The notes below the pieces were generated by a model. It searched no databases, had not been told where the DNA came from, and saw only the letters and a program-made list of their open reading frames with translations. 32,920 nt of DNA from contig LLCB01000463.1 of NCBI GenBank assembly GCA_001414345.1, forward strand, positions 1 through 32,920, in the 5' to 3' direction. Made by a program: the position numbers and the translations under genes. Shown here one piece after another: positions 22,339 to 32,780 of the stretch (the stretch's first letter is position 1; each line of letters opens with the position of its first letter). The DNA is from Hymenoscyphus infarciens (Eukaryota; Ascomycota; Leotiomycetes; Helotiales; Helotiaceae).

Positions 22339-25300
22339 CTTAAGCTTAATACTAATTATTTAATAAAATTTAGTCTAAAATAATAATATAAATTAAAGTC
22401 TTTAGTTAGATATAATTAATTTAGAGTAGTAACTAAAATAGTAAATCTATTAAATAAAGAGTTTAGCTAAGCCTTTAATATCTATAGTTAAGTAGTAGAG
22501 TATTAATACTAAATCCTTTCTAAGTTAGTTAATAAATACTAGTATAGTGTTAAATCTATGTTTATCTTTTAAGAATAATTTAAAATCTATATATAAATAT
22601 TATATAAGATAGTTAGATACTAGAAGAGAGTAAAGAAAGCCTTATTACTTAGTCTATTAAGAATAAGAGTATCTATAAGCTTAATAATTTACTATATACC
22701 TCTTATAGTTTAAACCTAGTCTAACCTAGTAGTAGTATTATACTAATAACTAGTATATCTTTTTTATACTTAGATAAGTACTAGATACTTAGTTATAGAC
22801 TTCTTAGATTAGCTTTATATATAGTTTAATATTCTTTTAAATATAAAGTTAATTCTTAAAAAGAAGTAAGTTATCTAGTAAGAGAGAGTATTTATTTAGA
22901 AGTTTATAACGTTCTTTCTAAAAGAAGCGTAGGTTATCTTCTTTTAACTTCTAAATTATGTTTAAACTTAACTCTAGAATAATATCTATTATATTAAGGA
23001 ATATAGACTATTCTTATAAAAAGATCTAAGTAAGTTTAGTATTAATTTAGAGGTTTAACTAATTAGGTTTTAAGAGAGTACGTAAGTAGCTATCTAATTT
23101 AGCTTAATTATAGGTTTTTAAGTCTTATTTATATTAGGTTAATATATCTACTTTTTAATTACTCTTCTTAGATATAAATTAGATTTAAAAGTTAAAGTCT
23201 AATAAAAACTCTATTTATTAGACTTACTTAGTTATAAGTAGCTTAGTTATTATAAAGTATTCTAATAATCTATAGTTTAAATATATATTAATATACTTCT
23301 AATATAATATAAGTTTAGAGTACTATTTCTTAAAAGCTTCTATAATAGTAGATAGTTCTTTATTATAGATCTTCTAGTTTAATTCGTAGCTAACTAGGAC
23401 GTGTAAGTAGAACCTAATAGAGTACTAAAGGCTAGTATATTATTATAAGAATATACTTACTATTACTCTTTCTAAGAAGTCTATTTCTACCTTTATATTA
23501 TAATTAGAGTTAAAGTAGTATAAGGTTTATATAGTAAGTAGTCTAGTCCTTAGTACTTTAAAAGCTTTATTATATTTAAGTATTTATAGAAAAGGCTTTA
23601 AAGAGTATATTATTATAGTTAAAGGTTTAGTAATTTTAGTATAACTTTTAATAAATTGTCTATAAAATCCTATAAACTCTAAGTAAGACTTTATACCTAT
23701 TATAGTAATAGATTAGACCTAGTTTTATAAAAGTTCTACCTTTTTAGGATTAACTTTAAGTCCTTTTATAGTTAAGATAAATCCTAAGTATTTAACTCTA
23801 GTAATACTAAATTTGCTTTTCTTAATATCTACTTAGAGCTCTACTTCTTAGAGCTAACTTAGAACTTTCTTAACTTATTTCTTATATTCTTTAATAGTAT
23901 CTAAATAAATTAAAATATTATCTAAGTAGGTAATATAGAAGTTATCTAGATAATTAATTAAGACGTCGTTTATATAACGTTAATAGGTAGTAGAGCTATT
24001 ATAGAGTCTAAAAGAGAGGACTTTATATTTATATATACTATACCTAGTTCTAAATATAGTTATCTCTTCTAAGGTAGGGTTTATCTAGATATAATAGAAA
24101 GCTTATCTTATATTTAACTTAGTAAAGATTTTAGCTATCTTTATCTTTAAAAGGAGCTTATTAATTTAAGAGATTAGATAGGGATTATTTTAGGTTAGAA
24201 TGTTAAGCTTCTTATAATTAATATAAAACTATAACTTATTACTATTAGCCTTTTTAATAAAGAGTATTAAAGAGGTAAAAGAGCTATTATTATTAATAAT
24301 AAACCTCTTATCTAGGTTCTTTATAAGATACTCCTTTATAGCTTTAAGTATATAGTTAACTATTAATATAGAGGCGAAAAAGAGTTAAGAAGTAGTTTAT
24401 TTAAAGTAATCTTATAGTTATATTTATAGTAAGAAGAGAGCTTATTAAAAGCTACTTTTAAAAACATATCTTTATAAGAAGAATAATATTTAGAGAGTTA
24501 GACCTATATTAAAGCTCTTATATTATCGTTATCTTAAAGAGAGGTAGATCTTTTATTAATAATCTAATCTAGCTTATAAATACTAGTTATATCAAATTCT
24601 AAGTTAGGTTATTTTATATTAAAGTATATAGTATTAGTACTTATTTTACTAATAAATAAGTATAGAGTCTAGTTTTTTAAAACTATATTAGTAGTTTAAA
24701 AAGGCTTTAAACTAGAGTTAAAAGTTAAAGTTTTAAAAGGAGTTATTATTATAGATAGAAGTAATAGCTTAGCTATATTTATAAGTCTACCTTTTTTACG
24801 TCTTTCTTATTACTAGATAGTATATTCCCTTTAATTTATATCTAACTAGTAATTTAAAAAGGGTTTCTAGTTCTAGCTAGAAAGTAGAAGTAAGATCTTC
24901 TTACTAAAGTAGAGAGTTAGAGAGTAATTAGCTAGCTAAGTAATCTAGCTCTTTAAAGGATTAAAGAGGACTTTAAAGTAGTTTAACTACTTATTACTAA
25001 TAATTAGGTCTTACTATTTAAAGTCTAGGATAATAAAGAAGTAGTTATAGATATAATATTTATCTATATTTAGATAGAGTTATATAAACTAAGTTACCTA
25101 GCTTTTAGTACTATTATTATATCTATAAATAGATACTAAATATAGTAGTTTTTAAATCTATAAACCTATTACTTTAGATAATTAAAAGGTTAGAAGTTAA
25201 TTTAGAAATAAGTACTTATTTACTCCTATATCTACTAAAGCTTATATTTTAATACTATATCCTTATATACTAAGAGTAGTATTTATAAAGAACTATTTTC

Positions 25301-26900
25301 CTTCTATAAGCTTAGAGAGGTTAAGTCTAATTAGATTATATTTATATAGGTTTAAGAAGGAATTTTTACCTAGGCTTCTTTATTTTCCTTCTAACTTAGG
25401 TTAGAGTTAGAGTACTTTTTAAAAGGTTATTCTTCTTTAGGTTAATTATCTATTTTATTAATAGTAAGAAGATTAAAGTAATTAGGTTTAAAATACCTAG
25501 GCTTATTATAATAGTAATACTTTATACTAGTAGAGACTTAGTCTATTAATATAGTCTTTAATTTTTTACTAGTAGAAAATAGTCTAAGAGTTTATAAAAT
25601 CTTCTAAGATATAGGATTAAGTCTATATAAGAGTAGAGAAGGTTTTAGAGTTAAGCTAGATAAGGATTAAAAAGTACTTATCTTTTTAAATAATAAGGTT
25701 ATATTAATTAGTTTAGCTATAATACTAGTTATAGATAACTCTATATTTTAGCGCTTCTTCTTATCTAGAGCTAAAAGATATACTACTATCTTATTAAAAT
25801 TATAATTCTAATCTCTCTTAGCTAAAGTAGAGCTACCTTAGAACTATAGTATAATCTTATCTTATATCTAGTAGAATCTTTCTAACTCTAGTATTCTCCT
25901 AAGTATAGCTATACTTAAGAAGTATACTCTAAAATCTAAAAAAGTTTCTTCTATATAACACTTTCTATCTATTTATAAAGCTTAAAATTTATTTTAAGTA
26001 TTCTCTTTCTTATAACTAGTTAGAAAGTAGGAATTAAGAAGTTCTATTATATCTTATTAATTTTTAAAGGTTATATTACTTATATTTAACTTATATTAGA
26101 GCTCTAAGTAGTTCCTAGTAAGTTTTATAGTCGTCTTCTAAATAAGGGCTTTATAAGTTTTAGGTATATAGTAATAGTTAGCGTTTACTTAGAGTCTATT
26201 ATATATAGATATCTTCTATTACTTATAAGTAGGTAAAGTATTATTATTTAAAGGTTTAATTTTATTTATAATTTTACTTTTAGTAGGTTATTAGGCTTTT
26301 AGTAAGGTTTTAGCTTATAATTATAAAGTAGATTATTATAAAAGAAGAATATTAAGAGTTAAGTTTTATATCTAAAGATAGTCTAGTATAATAGAAGAGT
26401 ATAAAGGAGAAGTCTAATTATTTCTTAGTAAGTGTCTACTAATCTATTATACTAAATCTACTAATTAAGCGATTTAGTTATCTTATTACTAGATTCTTTT
26501 ATCTTTTTCTTAGTTCTTAGCCTCTATAGCCTAAATTACTCTCTATATCTTATCTATATTAGAAAAGTCTTAGTTATCTCTCTAGTTTCTAGGAGTAACC
26601 TCTTTACCTTTATTATTCTAAGACTTTTTATTATTCTTTAGTAAGTAGTATTAAGTTAGAGACCTTTTTATAGATACTTAACTTTATTCTCTAAAGAGAG
26701 GCTCTACGCTTTAAAGTAGAGCTTAAGAGAGACCTAGAGTTACTTCTAAGTCTAATATATTAAATATTAAAAAAGAGAGTAAAGAGAGCGATTTAGAAGT
26801 TTTCTAAATAACTATTTATATTATTAACTATCTAAATTATATATAGTAATCTCTATACTAAGAGGGTTATTAGGATTCTTAAGAACACTTAGTATATTCT
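22339..26900 (-). pseudogene. Gypsy Gag-Pol 5' part (Gag knuckle, protease region, RT, RNase H, first part of integrase), relic
   Basis: This is the portion of the Gypsy polyprotein upstream of the Copia insertion. The CCHC knuckle (25478-25519) has all three Cys and the His altered by RIP. The RT region (about 23650-24250) shows NAPATFQRYINDVL-like and YLDDILIYSDT-like segments, then a KYLGFI-LTIKGLKVNPKKVE-like stretch, all with RIP-type stops. The integrase core reads into the insertion point at 22344, and its continuation is found at 16155. The Gag start and protease active site could not be placed precisely. Confidence 0.85.
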
Positions 26901-27123
26901 AATCTCTTAATAAATAAAACACGATTTTTACTAGCTATTTATATAAATACTAAACCCTAGTATTACTAGCTATCTAGGTAGTCTCTAGAATCCTAGCTAT
27001 TTAAGAATATATTATTATAGTCTAATTCTAGGCTAAATCGAAATCGAAATAAAAAAAGCGATAATAAGCTTAAAAGAGATATTATAAAGGCTATTACTAG
27101 TAAAGAAGAGTTTTTCCTTTTTA

Positions 27124-27486
27124 TATAATAGTATAAAATATATACTATAAGAGAAGAGGTATATAAGAGTATGTTTAAGACTAGATAATATATATAAATA
27201 CTAAGTACTAATATAGAAGAAAAGGAAAAACTATTCTTCTTCTATATTAAGTATAAATATCTATATATAAGAGGTTAGAGACTACTAAGTCCTAATAAGA
27301 ATAATAACCGAGTCCTTTCTAATATAGCTACTAAAATAATAAGAGCTTTAAAGCTAAATATATAAGACCTTAAAGTAAAACATATAATATCTAATTCTTA
27401 CTCTCTTTAGCCTCTTCTATCTTATAAGTCGTAGGAGTATTAGTAGTTTTATAAATACCGATAATTCAGAATAGCGTACTATTATA
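27124..27486 (-). repeat. Right LTR (5' LTR in element sense) of the Gypsy element
   Basis: 363 bp, aligned end to end with 13500-13862 by transitions only in the parts I compared. It starts TATAATAGTATA and ends CGTACTATTATA. It is followed by GTTTT (27487-27491), the right target duplication. Confidence 0.95.
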
Positions 27487-27491
27487 GTTTT

Positions 27492-27815
27492 ATAAGACTA
27501 AGTAGTATATAAAGAAGTTAAAAGCTAATTATATAGTTTTATAATCTTAGGACTTAAAGAGCGAATAGACCTTAGTATTAGAATATAGAAAGTAAGCTAG
27601 CGTTAATATTCTTAGTACTAAGAATTAGATAACGAGTTAGTCTTAGTATTAAGTATACTAAGACTATACTATAGCTAATTTAGTATTATATACTTAGTAT
27701 AGCTATTAAAGTAGTTTATTTAATATATTTAGTATCTTTAGCTATTTATATTATAGTATAGCTAGTATAGCTAGTACTAGGCTATTCTTTTAATACTAAG
27801 AAGTTTTATATAATA
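27492..27815. other. AT-rich spacer right of the Gypsy element
   Basis: RIP-mutated sequence that was contiguous with 13257-13494 before the Gypsy insertion. It contains short TAGTATA/AGTACTA repeats. No recognisable protein or element class. Confidence 0.4.
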
Positions 27816-28733
27816 TAAACTAGTTTAGTATAAGTTTAAATTAAAGAGTTAATTAATTATTAATCTAATTAATAACTTTAGATTAAGCTAATTAATAATT
27901 AGCACGTATATTAACTAGATTATATAATAGTACGAAATCTATACTATAGTAGAATAGGTATTTAGAAGTGCGTTTAATAGAATAATATACGTAGATACTA
28001 GACTCTAAGTATAGAAGAAAAGAATAAACTATCTCTCTTTTATCTTAAATAGAAGTATCTATATATAAGAGGTTAGATAATATAAGGATCTAATAATAAG
28101 AATAACTAAGACTATCTTAATATAGATAATTCTAAAATAATATTAGCTAAAAGCTAAATATATAATATTTAAACCTTAAGATCTTTTATATATAAATATC
28201 AGATATTAATACCTTTAGTATATAAGTATTAGTAATATATAATCTCGGCGTATAAGTATTAGTAATGTCGGTATATCAGTTAATTCAGAATAGCTAGCTA
28301 TTATAGATTAGATTAATTAATCTATTTTAATTATTAATTAATTAATTAATATAATTAATATACTATATCTAGTATATAGTTAGTATATATAAAGAGATCT
28401 ATTAGTAAACTATGTTTATTACTAATAATTAATAGCGAAGTTATTAAGACTTAAAATAAAGAAGTTATATTATAAAAAGACTACTTAGAAAGTCTCGCTT
28501 AAGCTCTTAGTAGTACTAGAACGCTACTCTAACTCTACTAAGACATAACTCTAGAGCTCGTCCTAGTCTCTAATACCTCTAAGCTAGTTACGTAATATAT
28601 TAATTACTTAATAATCTAACTAATAACTTTTTTTAATCTACTTAATAATTAGAACTTTATTAATCTAAGATTAGATTACTTAAAGGTTATTAATCTAATC
28701 TAATCTAACTATTTCTTATACTAAACTAGTTTA
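27816..28733. repeat. Inverted-repeat-bounded sequence (possible MITE-like element) hosting a solo LTR
   Basis: TAAACTAGTTTAGTATAAG at 27816-27834 occurs as its exact reverse complement at 28715-28733. Both flank AT-rich subterminal repeats of ATTAATCTAATTAATAA type (27845-27900 and 28590-28700). After subtracting the solo LTR and one duplication, the span would be about 530 bp, a size fitting a non-autonomous element. I could not find a clear target duplication. The base composition makes chance inverted repeats more likely than usual. Confidence 0.4.
27923..28305 (-). mobile_element. Solo LTR related to the Gypsy LTRs
   Basis: 383 bp starting TATAATAGTACGAAAT and ending GCTATTATA, colinear with the 363-bp LTRs of the element at 13500-27486 but clearly more diverged, including indels. 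It has a perfect duplication GATTA (27918-27922 and 28306-28310). It contains a small internal duplication (two copies of a GTATAAGTATTAGTAAT-like stretch, about 28218-28270). No internal element sequence remains, consistent with LTR-LTR recombination. Confidence 0.88.
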
Positions 28734-28995
28734 AAGATACTAAGATATAAATTCTCTAAATAAAAGAAAATAAAGCTATTTATACTTATTTTATATATAG
28801 TAGTAGTACTTCTCTTTTTACTACTTTCTTTAATTTTCTATACTTCTTTATATTCTTAATAACTTCTGTTTTATAGAATTCTTTCTACTATATAAACTTA
28901 CTTCTATAAAGTAGTATATTATACTACTTATACTAGCTTAAAGTTGAATATATATAAGATAAACGTAGTTCTTAAAAAAGTAATTTATCTAAAAG
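28734..28995. other. AT-rich left flank of the Tc1/mariner element
   Basis: RIP-mutated sequence with pyrimidine-rich tracts (about 28800-28870). Its last about 90 bases continue, in frame, the degraded reading frame found right of the transposon (see 30626-31264). Confidence 0.35.
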
Positions 28996-29184
28996 TAAGA
29001 GTTAAGGCTATAGCTAGTAGGCCTCTCTAAGCGAGATAACCTCTTATCTTAATTTCCGATACTCTCTTTTTAAAAACCTACTATAATTTAACCTTTTAAC
29101 TAAAACTCTTTAAATTAAAGATAGTAGACTAAATACTCTCTCTCTCTTATATATATAAGCCTAGCTAGAATTAGCTTATACTAA

Positions 29185-30504
29185 AGCGTACTAGAGTACG
29201 CTAAGCCTAAGTAGATAGAAAATCCTAGAGTACTATCTTTAAAGAATTAGAGATATCTAAATCTACTATATAAAGGATCTATAAAGCTGATTTAAGTCGA
29301 ATAACCTATAAAGAGAAGTAATATTAAAAGAGATTACTATCTAAATAATATATCTACTAAATTCTTTAGTTTATATCTTAAAATTATACTACTTATTAGA
29401 TGTCTTTTTTATAAGTTAAAAACACTCTTAACTTATCTACTTCTTCTTATACTATCTACCGAGAACTTCGCTATACTAGCTATTAACGATATATTATATA
29501 TCCTCGACTCTTTATTAGCTAAATATAAGCAAAGAAACGTCTTACTTTTATATTATTATACTACTAATAGAGGATATTAGATTAGACAGCTACTTATAGG
29601 TAAAAGAGAGACTAGAGGAAGGTTATATAGTTAGACGAGTATATATTTAAGCTTAGAAAGAGTAGAAGAGTTTAAGTAACACGGTGTATAGACGAAAAGA
29701 GGTATCTAGACTATATTTAGCTAATATATCGCTTAGAGAGAGTATTAGTTATACTTTAAAATATAATTAGCTAGGATTATAAGTCCTCTCTTATCTTTCT
29801 AGAGAAGGAATAATATAATAACAAGGCAGGAGTAGAGTAGAGAAGTAGTCTATTCGTGGTTATTAACGCGAAAACTAAAGGTAAAGAGCGAAGATAGCTC
29901 TGAACGATACTAATATATAAGAGGTACGAAACCGAACAACGATATACGTCGGCTAATATAAAAGCCTGAACCCTACGAAGTACGTCCGAAAGTCCGGACG
30001 TACGTAACCTTCCTAAAACAGACAATATAAGACAACAACTGCTGAAACCTCATATGTAGCAGGTACTCCCAGCTGTCTAGGATAATAGTATACCGTTATA
30101 AATAAGGCTATAAAGGGGTGAATTCTTAGGCGTATAAGGATTAAGTTCTTAAACTAGTTATCTTTCTACTATTTAATAAGCTCGGTACTAATTATATCTT
30201 TATAAAAGACGGTTTAAAAGTATATAAAGGATATACTTATTTAGCTAAGCTCGAATATAATATTCGTAGCTTTAATTAGCCTCCTTCTTTACTTAATTTA
30301 AACGTAATAAAGAAGGTCTAGTAGTAGATAAAAGAAGAGTTAAAGAAGTTGCCTTTTATACCAACTTCTAGGAAGGGATTAATTAGAGAGATTTAAAGGC
30401 TCTAGAATTTAGTAGATCTATGTAATTATAGGCGATATACTAAGCGATTAACTTATAAGTTAGAGGATGTTATTAAAGTAAAAGGATTAGCTACTATTCA
30501 TTAA
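29185..30504 (+). pseudogene. Tc1/mariner transposase, relic split by a solo LTR
   Basis: Reading one plus-strand frame and skipping 29814-30105, a Tc1-type transposase is recognisable. It has a helix-turn-helix segment near 29250 (ISKST-x-RIYKADLSR), the first catalytic Asp in TDEY (Asp codon 29634), and WDYKS-LIFLEKE (about 29772-29810). The second Asp is in an EDG motif now KDG (Asp codon 30208). The third acidic residue is in DLNxIEK, now NLNVIKK (codon 30310, Glu to Lys). The C-terminal end YKLEDVIKVKGLATIH is followed by TAA (30502-30504). The 666 nt between codon 29250 and codon 30208 after removing the insert keep frame exactly. Stops and the Glu-to-Lys and Asp-to-Asn changes are all RIP-type, so it is inactive. 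The true start is uncertain. Confidence 0.88.
29814..30100. mobile_element. Solo LTR of a second family, inserted in the transposase
   Basis: 287 bp starting TATAATAACAAGG and ending CCGTTATA (probable RIP forms of TG..CA). It has a perfect 5-bp duplication AATAA at 29809-29813 and 30101-30105. Unlike its surroundings it retains many CpA, TpG and CpG dinucleotides and a hairpin around 29970-30005 (GTACGTCC and GGACGTAC arms). Removing it with one duplication restores the transposase frame. No related LTR is seen elsewhere in the window. A minus-strand frame of 82 codons inside it is not conserved-looking. Confidence 0.88.
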
Positions 30505-30625
30505 TAATATATATAAGTTTTAAGGTAAAAGACTTAAAGTTGGATTTATAATAGATTTTTAAGTAATAAGTGTTAATTTAGTAGAGTTCGCTTAGAGGGC
30601 CTACTAGCTGTGGCCCTAACTCTTA

Positions 30626-31264
30626 TATTCTTTTATTAGACGTATTAGAGAATCAGATATACTAGTAAAGATAAATAAAGTATTACTTCTAAGTAAAAAT
30701 AATAGTATCTTCTTTATTAAAGTCTAAGGGGAACATATAGAGATAAACCTAGATAAGGTGAGAAAGATGAACCTAATATATTAGAAGCACTCTATTTGGT
30801 TAAAGTATGTCTAGTTCAAGAAGACGGTCAAAGAGAGAGGATGGAATCAACTCTAAATAGTAAAAGCATTCTAAGACCACAACCTCAAGGCGAGAATGGA
30901 ACCAGATGAACTAGTGGATTAGACTAAACTCAAATTACTCTTCTCAATACATTCAACATCCAAAAATTTCAAACTTAGTCCTTGCTACCTACCTATTTCC
31001 CTTGAAGGTAATTCTCTAGGAATCATCCAGGCGCTTCTGGGGATCCCTTGGCCTGAGGCGTGCTACCCTAGAGTGTTGCTCTTCGACTACACAGCAAAAC
31101 TACATTCTACTTCAGCAAAGCAAACCAAAATAGACCTAGAGGCAGCAAATGAGGCAAAACAATGGTGCGATGTACACCTGCAACCAGCAAACACATTGCC
31201 CGGCATAATCAGGAATACTCAACCTAAACTAGACGCAGAGTTAAACTCCAATTTCGAGATCTGA
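30626..31264 (+). pseudogene. Degraded unknown reading frame, 3' part, with RIP-type stops only on its transposon side
   Basis: One plus-strand frame runs from the Tc1/mariner right boundary to TGA at 31262-31264. Between 30626 and 30922 it is broken by about six TAA or TAG codons, each explainable as a former Gln or Trp codon. The last is TAG at 30920-30922. From 30923 to 31261 it is open for 113 codons with ordinary composition (for example the segment LLGIPWPEACYPRVLLFDYT). The frame also continues across the transposon into the left flank (before 28996) if the element and one TA are removed. I do not recognise the protein. It may be the tail of a host gene disrupted by the transposon. Confidence 0.45.
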
Positions 31265-32057
31265 GGAACTTAATCGTCAACCAGGGCAAAAAGACCCTCT
31301 AGTTTCTTTGAGAATCTCCTGAATCAGGAGAAGACATTTAATAATGCCCCATGACATAGCGAGAGGTTTCGACGTAAAGTTTACAGGTTTCTCGACTTGC
31401 GTTAATCAAGACGAAACTCATTGATACGTGTGAGAATTATTACCAACTTATCATCGAGGCGACTGAAAATTGCGATCTCCTTGTTTTACAAATGCGTAGA
31501 GGACAAAAATCCTATAAGTTACCTTACAAGAAACAAGGCTTTCCTGTAACTTGAAAGATACTGAACAGTTAAAGAAGTTTTCAGGAGTAAAAGAAGCGTC
31601 GGTGGTAAAAAGGGTACTCAGCAGAATGATACTTCTTTAATTGATTTACTTGATTTAACTGGTTTAATTGGTTTTTTCGATTTAACTAGATAACAAGCTA
31701 CGTTCCAGCGTTCCTCTCCAACCTATAACCCCCAAACCCCCCCCCCCCCCAAAAGCAAAAGAATGTCATCGACCAGGAATTTCCAGTCGAAGTTCTACTA
31801 TAGATATTTAAATCTCTACATTCTAACTCCATACTTATGCCTAGAAAGACTAGAATATTCCACTTTAAAGCCTACAAGTCGAGGTTAATATACTTCCCAG
31901 TCAATCATCTCTATCCTTATATAATACTACCTCTATTTTTAGAAAAATCCCTTGACCTACCTATCTCCCTCCATTCCCCAACCAGCCCAATCTTCATTTC
32001 CCAAGAATAGACATAACTCCATACCCCATAGAGTCGCCACCTATAACTAACAGCAAC

Positions 32058-32234
32058 ATGACAACAACCCCTGCCCTCAGAGTCCACCCAACAGAGAACC
32101 AAAACAAAGCTGAACGAAAACCCAAGAGTGGCCCGCAGATAGCACTTCGCAAAACCACAAGAAAAGTCCAAGTCCACGAAAGTGACCAAGTCCATGCCCC
32201 TCCCGTATCAAACCAACCTCCTCTCAAAAAATAA
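32058..32234 (+). CDS. Possible small protein, 58 aa, Lys/Gln/Pro-rich (uncertain)
   Basis: An ATG in favourable context (CAAC before ATG) opens a 58-codon frame ending TAA at 32232-32234. The product is hydrophilic and basic (MTTTPALRVH at the start, NQPPLKK at the end), with no membrane segment or known domain. A longer minus-strand frame overlaps it, and there is no conservation evidence, so it may be chance. Confidence 0.18.
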   Translation: MTTTPALRVHPTENQNKAERKPKSGPQIALRKTTRKVQVHESDQVHAPPVSNQPPLKK

Positions 32235-32397
32235 TGCTAAACAGAAAGAGAAAGGAGAAAGAGAAAGAAAAGAAACGTCAGATCACGAAAACCCTAAAAC
32301 GCCATAGAGCAGCCGCACTACAAGCTCAATCGACACCCTCCGCAGCGCTATGTCATAGTGTCTGAAAACATAGAGAATACGGATCTTCTCTCTTGCT

Positions 32398-32423
32398 CAC
32401 ACACACACACACACACACACACA
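32398..32423. repeat. (CA)13 microsatellite
   Basis: Perfect dinucleotide repeat of 26 bp. It stands out because CpA is nearly absent from the AT-rich block only 1.5 kb away, showing that this stretch has not been subject to RIP. Confidence 0.95.
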
Positions 32424-32597
32424 AAACCCAAGCAACAAGCCCAAACTCTTCAAACCCTCAGCCCACACCCAAACACGAAGCCAAAACTAATTTCGGTCGT
32501 AAAAGAAAATCAACATCCCTTACCATCCATCAAACCCCTTAATAAACTATACCTCCCCACATACGGCATCCCGTACGTACCAAAAGTCGGAAACGAC

Positions 32598-32780
32598 TAA
32601 ATCGTAAATAGTAAATCGTAAATCGTAAATCGTAAATCGTAAAGCTTAGATTTTTAAGTATATAGCTCTTTAGAGCCAGATCGCAAATCGTAAATCGTAA
32701 ATCGATAAACGTAGATTTTTTAGAGGCTATTTAGACGTAAATCGTAATACTTAAATTATAAGGCTCAAATCGTAAAATTC
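32598..32780. repeat. AAATCGT (7-bp) tandem repeats at the edge of a second AT-rich zone
   Basis: About seven 7-bp units (TAAATCG) run from 32598 to 32645, one with A for C. A second cluster follows at about 32680-32705 and scattered units at 32738-32775. The units are separated by AT-rich DNA. Confidence 0.85.

Larger units (their letters stand above)
13500..27486 (-). mobile_element. Ty3/Gypsy chromovirus LTR retrotransposon, RIP-inactivated, interrupted by a nested Copia element
   Basis: The element is bounded by two 363-bp LTRs and flanked by the perfect 5-bp duplication GTTTT (13495-13499 and 27487-27491). Orientation is minus. A purine tract (read on the minus strand AAAGGAGAGAGGA, 13863-13875) abuts the left LTR, as a polypurine tract should abut the 3' LTR, and pol reads on the minus strand. 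Visible domains from right to left are a Gag CCHC knuckle relic (25478-25519), reverse transcriptase with YLDDILIY mutated to YLDNILIY (23905-23928), integrase (interrupted), and a chromodomain (about 15405-15520). Without the Copia insert (6178 bp) and one copy of its duplication, the element would be 7804 bp, a normal chromovirus size. No frame is intact. Confidence 0.95.
28998..30623 (+). mobile_element. Tc1/mariner DNA transposon, RIP-inactivated and interrupted by a solo LTR
   Basis: Terminal inverted repeats of about 37 bp: the left begins AGAGTTAAGGCTATAGCTAG (28998) and the right, reverse-complemented, begins AGAGTTAGGGCCACAGCTAG (ending at 30623). Each is flanked by TA (28996-28997 and 30624-30625), the obligate Tc1/mariner target. 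Without the LTR insertion and one 5-bp duplication the element is 1334 bp, a normal mariner size. It carries one plus-strand transposase relic. Confidence 0.93.
10970..30900. other. AT-rich, RIP-mutated heterochromatin-like block
   Basis: From about 10.97 kb the composition changes abruptly. CpA and TpG almost vanish, TpA is extremely common, and in-frame stops are mostly TAA or TAG at former Gln, Trp and Arg codons. Paired LTRs and tandem copies differ by transitions. These are the marks of repeat-induced point mutation, known from Neurospora and many other Pezizomycotina. The block consists of transposon relics, described individually. The right boundary is gradual (about 30.7-30.95 kb). 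Confidence 0.93.
31265..32597. other. Non-AT-biased right flank without a convincing gene
   Basis: Normal-composition DNA. It contains a run of 14 C (31737-31750), a small plus-strand frame listed separately, and overlapping minus-strand frames (31917-32227) with low-complexity hydrophobic/Trp-rich content that look like shadows. A plus-strand frame at about 32358-32600 is built around the (CA)13 repeat and has no ATG start. No RNA gene is recognised. Confidence 0.4.

Noticed and set aside
29777..30025. 82-codon minus-strand frame in the AT-rich block
   Set aside because: It falls inside the 287-bp solo LTR. It is open only because that LTR escaped RIP, not because it encodes a protein.
10970..30900. 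CRISPR-like array, tRNA or rRNA genes in the AT-rich block
   Set aside because: No regularly spaced direct repeats with unique spacers and no tRNA or rRNA features; the repeats are LTRs, inverted repeats and one long tandem unit.
31917..32227. Two overlapping minus-strand frames rich in Trp, Val and Phe
   Set aside because: Low-complexity complement of a C/A-rich plus strand with no domain; likely shadows.
32358..32600. 80-codon plus-strand frame ending in IPYVPKVGND
   Set aside because: No ATG start, built around a CA microsatellite encoding His-Thr repeats, and no homologue recognised.
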